Shown in pieces: positions 6,216 through 9,820 of a DNA stretch of 9,820 nucleotides. Position numbers and translations under genes: made by a program. Source of the DNA: Candidatus Coatesiibacteriota bacterium (GTDB lineage Bacteria > B130-G9). The notes beneath the pieces are model-generated. The model was not told the origin of the DNA. It saw only the letters and a list, made by a program, of their open reading frames with translations, and did no database searches. Position 1 is the first letter of the stretch. Each line of letters starts with the position of its first letter. The stretch spans positions 1 through 9,820 of the forward strand of contig JAFGIT010000296.1 in NCBI GenBank assembly GCA_016929465.1. Direction: 5' to 3'.

Positions 6216-7483
6216 TATGATCCTCCTTCTTTCTGCTGAGCCACAAGAGGAAGTCTTATCGTGAAAAGAGTTCCCTTCCCGACCTCACTATCGACCGTCA
6301 GCGTACCGCCGTGTTTTTCCACAATGACCGCATGAGCTATCGCCAGTCCCTGGCCGGTGCCTCTTCCGACTTCCTTTGTCGTGAAGAAAGGATCGAATAT
6401 CCTCTCCTTGACATTCGCGGGCATTCCCGTCCCGGTGTCGCAGATTCGAATCTCTGCCCAGTCTTCAGCGCTCCGAGTGGAGACTTTTATCTTACCCTTA
6501 CCATTCGACCCGTCACCGACCACCTGTTCAACTGCATGAGCTGCATTCACGATGATATTGAGCAGCACTTGGTTCAGTTCAGCTGGCAGGCACTCCACTT
6601 GGCTTAGATTCTCGTCGAGATCGAGCGCTATGTCAGCCACGTACTTCCATTCGGATGAGGATACTGTGACCGTAGTCCGCACGGCCTCATTGATGTCCGT
6701 CGGGACTTTTTCCTCGCTTCCGGGATGAGCAAACTGCTTCATCGCAAGCACTATCTTTGAGATGCGACCTATGCCATCCTGAGCCTCTTCGAGCGCCCTG
6801 GGTATCTCTTCACTCACAAAATCGATATCCATCCGCTCCGCCAGCGATGCGGCTCTTCTGATCAAGTCTTCCTCAATGCTCCCCTCCTTGGCCGAGGAAA
6901 GCAAGGCCCCGTAAGCTCCCAGCAGCTCCATGAGGTCTCCAAATGCATCCTTGAGGAAACTTATATTATCCCCAACATATTGGGCGGGCGTGTTGATCTC
7001 GTGCGCGATGCCTGCAGCCAGCTGGCCCACTGATTCGAGTTTCTGAGCCCTGGTGAGTTCGCCTTGAAGGAACTTGCGCTCAGTGATATCTCGGAAGAAG
7101 CCGACCACACATTGCCGGCCGTCGATATCAACGGCTCTCGAGTTGATGTCTGCGTAGACCAAGGTCCCATCCTTCCTCAGGCAAGGGATGTCTTCTGCAA
7201 GAGTCATCTCGCCTCTTGCCTGAGCATCGAACTCGGAGACTATTCGTGCCAGACTGTCCTGAGGATGAATATCGCCAATGCTCATTGCTGCCAATTCTTC
7301 CCTTTTGAATCCGAGCATGTCGCATATCGACCGGTTGGCATAGATGAATTTCCTCGACTCTGCATCAGCGACCAGGATCCCATCCGCGCTGGCCTCGAAT
7401 AAAGTTCTATAGTTCACTTCGTGCGCCGTGAGAGATCCTTCATCCGGTACTTGGCCATCAGAAGCTGGCAAATCACATCTCAT
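6212..7483 (-). CDS. Soluble PAS-domain histidine kinase
   Basis: 423 residues from ATG 7483-7481. Residues about 24-138 are a PAS domain of the S-box type (NYRTLFEASADGILVAD, FIYANRSICDMLGF, GFFRDITERK). The kinase follows: H161 in AAGIAHEINTPAQYVGDN, with the E-x-x-T phosphatase-type motif right after the histidine, an extended helical region, then FAHPGSEEKVPTDINE, N box N313, G1 DTGTGMP (349-355), FDPFFTTK (363-370) and G2 GRGTGQGLA (373-381). No receiver and no transmembrane segment are seen, so it senses in the cytoplasm; the PAS ligand is unknown. Its core is closely similar to the next kinase upstream. The frame extends to a TTG at 7498, but that start has its ribosome site only one base away, whereas ATG 7483 has AGGAG seven bases upstream. 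The gap to the upstream stop is 11 bases. Confidence 0.91.
   Translation of the reverse strand: MRCDLPASDGQVPDEGSLTAHEVNYRTLFEASADGILVADAESRKFIYANRSICDMLGFKREELAAMSIGDIHPQDSLARIVSEFDAQARGEMTLAEDIPCLRKDGTLVYADINSRAVDIDGRQCVVGFFRDITERKFLQGELTRAQKLESVGQLAAGIAHEINTPAQYVGDNISFLKDAFGDLMELLGAYGALLSSAKEGSIEEDLIRRAASLAERMDIDFVSEEIPRALEEAQDGIGRISKIVLAMKQFAHPGSEEKVPTDINEAVRTTVTVSSSEWKYVADIALDLDENLSQVECLPAELNQVLLNIIVNAAHAVEQVVGDGSNGKGKIKVSTRSAEDWAEIRICDTGTGMPANVKERIFDPFFTTKEVGRGTGQGLAIAHAVIVEKHGGTLTVDSEVGKGTLFTIRLPLVAQQKEGGSY
6222..6226 (-). promoter_or_regulatory. Ribosome binding site supporting the TTG start of the REC kinase
   Basis: GGAGG on the minus strand, six bases before TTG 6215-6213, lies within the last codons of the PAS kinase gene (Gly-Gly-Ser-Tyr-stop). 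Its spacing supports the non-ATG start. Confidence 0.65.
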
Positions 7484-7490
7484 CGAATGG

Positions 7491-7497
7491 CTCCTCA
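7491..7497 (-). promoter_or_regulatory. Ribosome binding site deciding the PAS kinase start
   Basis: TGAGGAG on the minus strand contains the stop codon of the upstream kinase and lies seven bases before ATG 7483-7481. This spacing matches the neighbours and favours the ATG over the TTG at 7498. Confidence 0.6.
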
Positions 7498-9156
7498 ATC
7501 TCCTGTCGGCGAATCCAATGGCAGATAAATTGTGAACTTGGTGCCCTCTCCCAATTTTGATTCAATCTCGATTCTCCCGCCGTGTCTCTCGACTATTACT
7601 GAATGAGCGATTGCTAGCCCCTGACCGGTCCCCTTGCCGATCCCCTTGGTCGTGAAGAATGGATCGAATATTCTATCCCTTATGCCCTCGGGAATTCCCG
7701 TTCCCGTATCACCTATGACTATTTCCAACGAGCCGCCGCCGTGCCTCGTTTCGATTGATATCGTTCCTTTTTCGTCCGAGCCGTCAGGAATCACCTCGGC
7801 GATCGCATGGGCAGCATTAACGACCATATTAAGGATAACCTGGCTAAGCTCGCCTTGCAGAACCTCTATCGCCGGAAGATCCGGGTCCAACCGTGCCCTC
7901 ATCTCAGCGATGTACTTCCACTCGTTGCGAGAGACGATTATTGTGTTCTGAATCATTTCATTGATGTCAGTCGGGACTTTTTCCTTTGTTCCGGGATGCG
8001 CGAACTGCCGCATCGCTCTCACGATATCGGAGATACGGCTTACTCCATCCAGTGCTTGCGCGGCTGCGGCGGGAATCTCCTGCTTGAGATAGCCGATATC
8101 CGCCCTCTCCAACGCGGCGGACATATCTGATATCATATCCGGAGTTACCTCTCCCTTCACGTTGGCTTCGAGCAATCTCTCGAAATCACCGAGTAAACCA
8201 ACGACATCTTCACATGCTTCCTTGATGAAGCTGATGTTATCACCGACGTATTGGACGGGCGTGTTGATTTCATGAGCAATTCCCGCCGCTAACTGACCTA
8301 TTGATTCCAGCCGCTGGGCCTGCCCCAGCTGCCTCTGGAGCGTCTTTCGCTCCGTAACGTCACGGCTGATGCCACGATAGCCGCAGAATAGGCCATCATC
8401 ATCGAAGAACGGGCAGCCGCTTGTTTCGAGCACAATCAGATGACCATCATTATGGAGACATGCCCCTTCCAAGCATGAGAAGTGCGAGCAGGATGCTATG
8501 ACCGACCTGATTGCATCTCCGATTCTGGCGGCCTCCTCCGGGGAGAGGAGGTCCAGCGGGCTCTTGCCGATTATCTCGGCAGGCTCATAGCCTAATACTC
8601 TTCTGACTTGGGGACTGACATAATTGAATATGCCGCTCTTGTCTGTTTCCCATACCAGGTCCGCGGTCGTCTCGATAAGGGCTCGGATCTTTGCCTCGCT
8701 CATCAGCAGGGCATTTTCAGCCCTTCTGCTCTCGGCCAGCGCCAACTTCACTTCTTCATAGAGCCTCCTGTTATCCAAGACGAGACGTTGCTCTTCGAGA
8801 GTGCGCGTGATTTCGGTCAAGACCTTGTCCAGATCCAGTGGTTTTGTGATATACGCTGAAGCGCCCTCATTCAGCGCCGATATCGCCGTATCCATAGATG
8901 CGTATCCGGTGATCATGATTACCCTGGTGTCGGTATTGAGGCTCTTGAGGAGCGGCAGCAGATCCATACCCGGCATATCCGGGAGCCTTATGTCCAGTAA
9001 GACGAGATTGCGGAACTTAGCTCTCGCTTTCTCGATTGCTTCTTCGCCGGTGCATGCCCGATCTGTCCTGCATCCTTTTCTTGACAGAACAAGTTCGAGG
9101 CTCCTGGCAACACCTGGATCGTCGTCAACGATCAGTATATTCGCGTTTCCGTGCAT
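7495..9156 (-). CDS. REC-PAS histidine kinase with cysteine-rich PAS domain
   Basis: 553 residues, soluble. REC (6-122) has D11-D13, phosphoacceptor D55 in LLDIRLPD, T83 in MITGY and K105 in ITKP. A probable coiled linker (123-150) leads to PAS (about 152-272), ending in GYRGISRDVTERK. The PAS carries five cysteines (C223, C228, C233, C248, C258). The kinase core has H295 in AAGIAHEINTPVQYVGDN with the E-x-x-T motif, a long helical stretch to FAHPGTKEKVPTDINE (386-400), N447 in NMVVNAAHAI, G1 DTGTGIP (483-489), FDPFFTTK (497-504) and G2 GKGTGQGLA (507-515). It likely combines a PAS-sensed signal with phosphorylation of its receiver and passes phosphate to receivers encoded nearby. ATG 9156-9154 has AGGGG seven bases upstream. 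The start lies inside the preceding gene, overlapping it by 32 bases; no later start would keep an intact receiver. Confidence 0.93.
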   Translation of the reverse strand: MHGNANILIVDDDPGVARSLELVLSRKGCRTDRACTGEEAIEKARAKFRNLVLLDIRLPDMPGMDLLPLLKSLNTDTRVIMITGYASMDTAISALNEGASAYITKPLDLDKVLTEITRTLEEQRLVLDNRRLYEEVKLALAESRRAENALLMSEAKIRALIETTADLVWETDKSGIFNYVSPQVRRVLGYEPAEIIGKSPLDLLSPEEAARIGDAIRSVIASCSHFSCLEGACLHNDGHLIVLETSGCPFFDDDGLFCGYRGISRDVTERKTLQRQLGQAQRLESIGQLAAGIAHEINTPVQYVGDNISFIKEACEDVVGLLGDFERLLEANVKGEVTPDMISDMSAALERADIGYLKQEIPAAAAQALDGVSRISDIVRAMRQFAHPGTKEKVPTDINEMIQNTIIVSRNEWKYIAEMRARLDPDLPAIEVLQGELSQVILNMVVNAAHAIAEVIPDGSDEKGTISIETRHGGGSLEIVIGDTGTGIPEGIRDRIFDPFFTTKGIGKGTGQGLAIAHSVIVERHGGRIEIESKLGEGTKFTIYLPLDSPTGD

Positions 9157-9820
9157 TGAAAATCCCCTTAGGTCGATATGGGCTCTGAGATTCGCCGCAG
9201 GCCTCTTTGATCAGGCGCAGCAATTCGACCGCCTCAAAGGGCTTATACAGGCATGAGTAGGCACAATTCGATATCGCTCGTTCAATCAATTCTTTCATCT
9301 CCTCTCGATACCCGGTGATCATGATGGCAGCGATCTGGGGCTGAATGTTCTTTATCGCTATAAAGGTCTCAAAGCCATCCATTTGGGGGAGTTTACAGTC
9401 GATGCAGGCAACCTCGTAGGCCTTTTTCCTGCAGGCCTCGACGGCCGACTCGCCCGAGAGTGCAGTATCTGCCTCATAGCCGGCGATCGACAGCCTCTCC
9501 TGCATGTTATCGCATAGGACTTGATCGTCATCCACGAATAGCACCGAGGCCTTTTTCCTTGCCCGCACACGCTCGATGAGGGCTTCGACCTCAGTCATAT
9601 CGAGAGGTTTGTGAATCACGGCAAATGCGCCCATTTGGATCGCCTCCTCAACCAACTCCTCCATGCTGTAAGCCGTCATCATGATGATTGGCACACCGGG
9701 GTTTTTGCATCTTATCTTCCTGTAAGCCTCAACTCCGTTCAAAAGTGGCATCCTGATGTCCATGAAGATAATGTCGAATCTTGTCGTAGTTGCCTTTGAA
9801 ATGGCCTCAGGCCCATCCTG
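9125..9820 (-). CDS. Tandem double-receiver (REC-REC) protein, C-terminal part
   Basis: 231 residues are visible; the frame is open to the right edge, so the true start is outside. Counting from the first visible residue, 1-88 is most of a receiver (phosphoacceptor D21 in FMDIRMPLLNG, T49 in MMTAY, K71 in IHKPLD). Residues 92-208 are a second, complete receiver (D97-D99 in LFVDDDQ, D141 in CIDCKLPQMDG, T169 in MITGY, K193 in YKPFE). Both keep the residues needed for phosphorylation. After a 20-residue basic tail (ending RKREYTDR) the protein stops, with no DNA-binding or enzymatic output domain. It may be a phosphate shuttle, a sink, or the C-terminal part of a larger kinase or multi-receiver protein; the missing 5' part decides. 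An internal ATG at 9763 is not the start because the receiver clearly continues upstream of it. The gene overlaps the REC-PAS kinase by 32 bases. Confidence 0.88.
   Translation of the reverse strand, partial: QDGPEAISKATTTRFDIIFMDIRMPLLNGVEAYRKIRCKNPGVPIIMMTAYSMEELVEEAIQMGAFAVIHKPLDMTEVEALIERVRARKKASVLFVDDDQVLCDNMQERLSIAGYEADTALSGESAVEACRKKAYEVACIDCKLPQMDGFETFIAIKNIQPQIAAIMITGYREEMKELIERAISNCAYSCLYKPFEAVELLRLIKEACGESQSPYRPKGIFNARKREYTDR
9164..9169 (-). promoter_or_regulatory. Ribosome binding site of the REC-PAS kinase
   Basis: AAGGGG on the minus strand, seven bases before ATG 9156-9154, lies inside the coding end of the double-receiver gene. It supports an overlapping, translationally coupled start. 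Confidence 0.6.

Noticed and set aside
7484-7498. TTG start for the PAS kinase at 7498
   Set aside because: The purine-rich site would be one base from the TTG. The ATG at 7483 has correct spacing and adds no overlap.
1-9820. tRNA, rRNA, CRISPR, insertion sequence or phage genes
   Set aside because: No tRNA arm pattern, regularly spaced repeat, transposase or integrase motif was found on either strand by reading.

Overview
All supported genes lie on the minus strand, so transcription runs from base 9820 toward base 1. The window looks like part of a bacterial chromosome of medium G+C content. Genes have GGAGG-type ribosome binding sites and mostly ATG starts. A class A flavodiiron protein suggests an anaerobe or microaerobe. 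The gene mix would fit a deltaproteobacterium-like or candidate-phylum bacterium, but nothing here fixes the taxon.

Bases 9820 to 2672 hold six tightly packed signalling genes that look like one operon. In transcription order they are: a protein with two receiver domains (5' end outside the window), a REC-PAS histidine kinase, a PAS histidine kinase, a REC histidine kinase, a REC-HDOD protein and a REC protein with a degenerate HD-GYP domain. Junctions are a 32-base overlap, an 11-base gap and 4-base stop/start overlaps. The set has six receiver domains and three kinases. No membrane segment and no DNA-binding domain is visible. Signals therefore probably enter through soluble PAS domains and leave through protein-protein contacts or the HDOD/HD-GYP-type modules.

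Bases 2671 to 2486 are a spacer with a weak candidate promoter. It is followed by a flavodiiron protein (2485 to 1307) with all metal ligands present, predicted to reduce O2 and/or NO. A second spacer (1306 to 1011) carries a good sigma-70-type promoter. It leads into a NodU/CmcH-family O-carbamoyltransferase that starts at 1010 and runs off the left edge with 336 residues visible.

The last two genes have their own leaders and may have no functional tie to the signalling operon. The one shared element noticed is a nearly identical 17-20 base ribosome-binding/start segment in front of the flavodiiron and REC-HDOD genes. No RNA gene, mobile element, CRISPR array or long repeat was recognised, apart from the paralogous halves of the two neighbouring PAS kinases.
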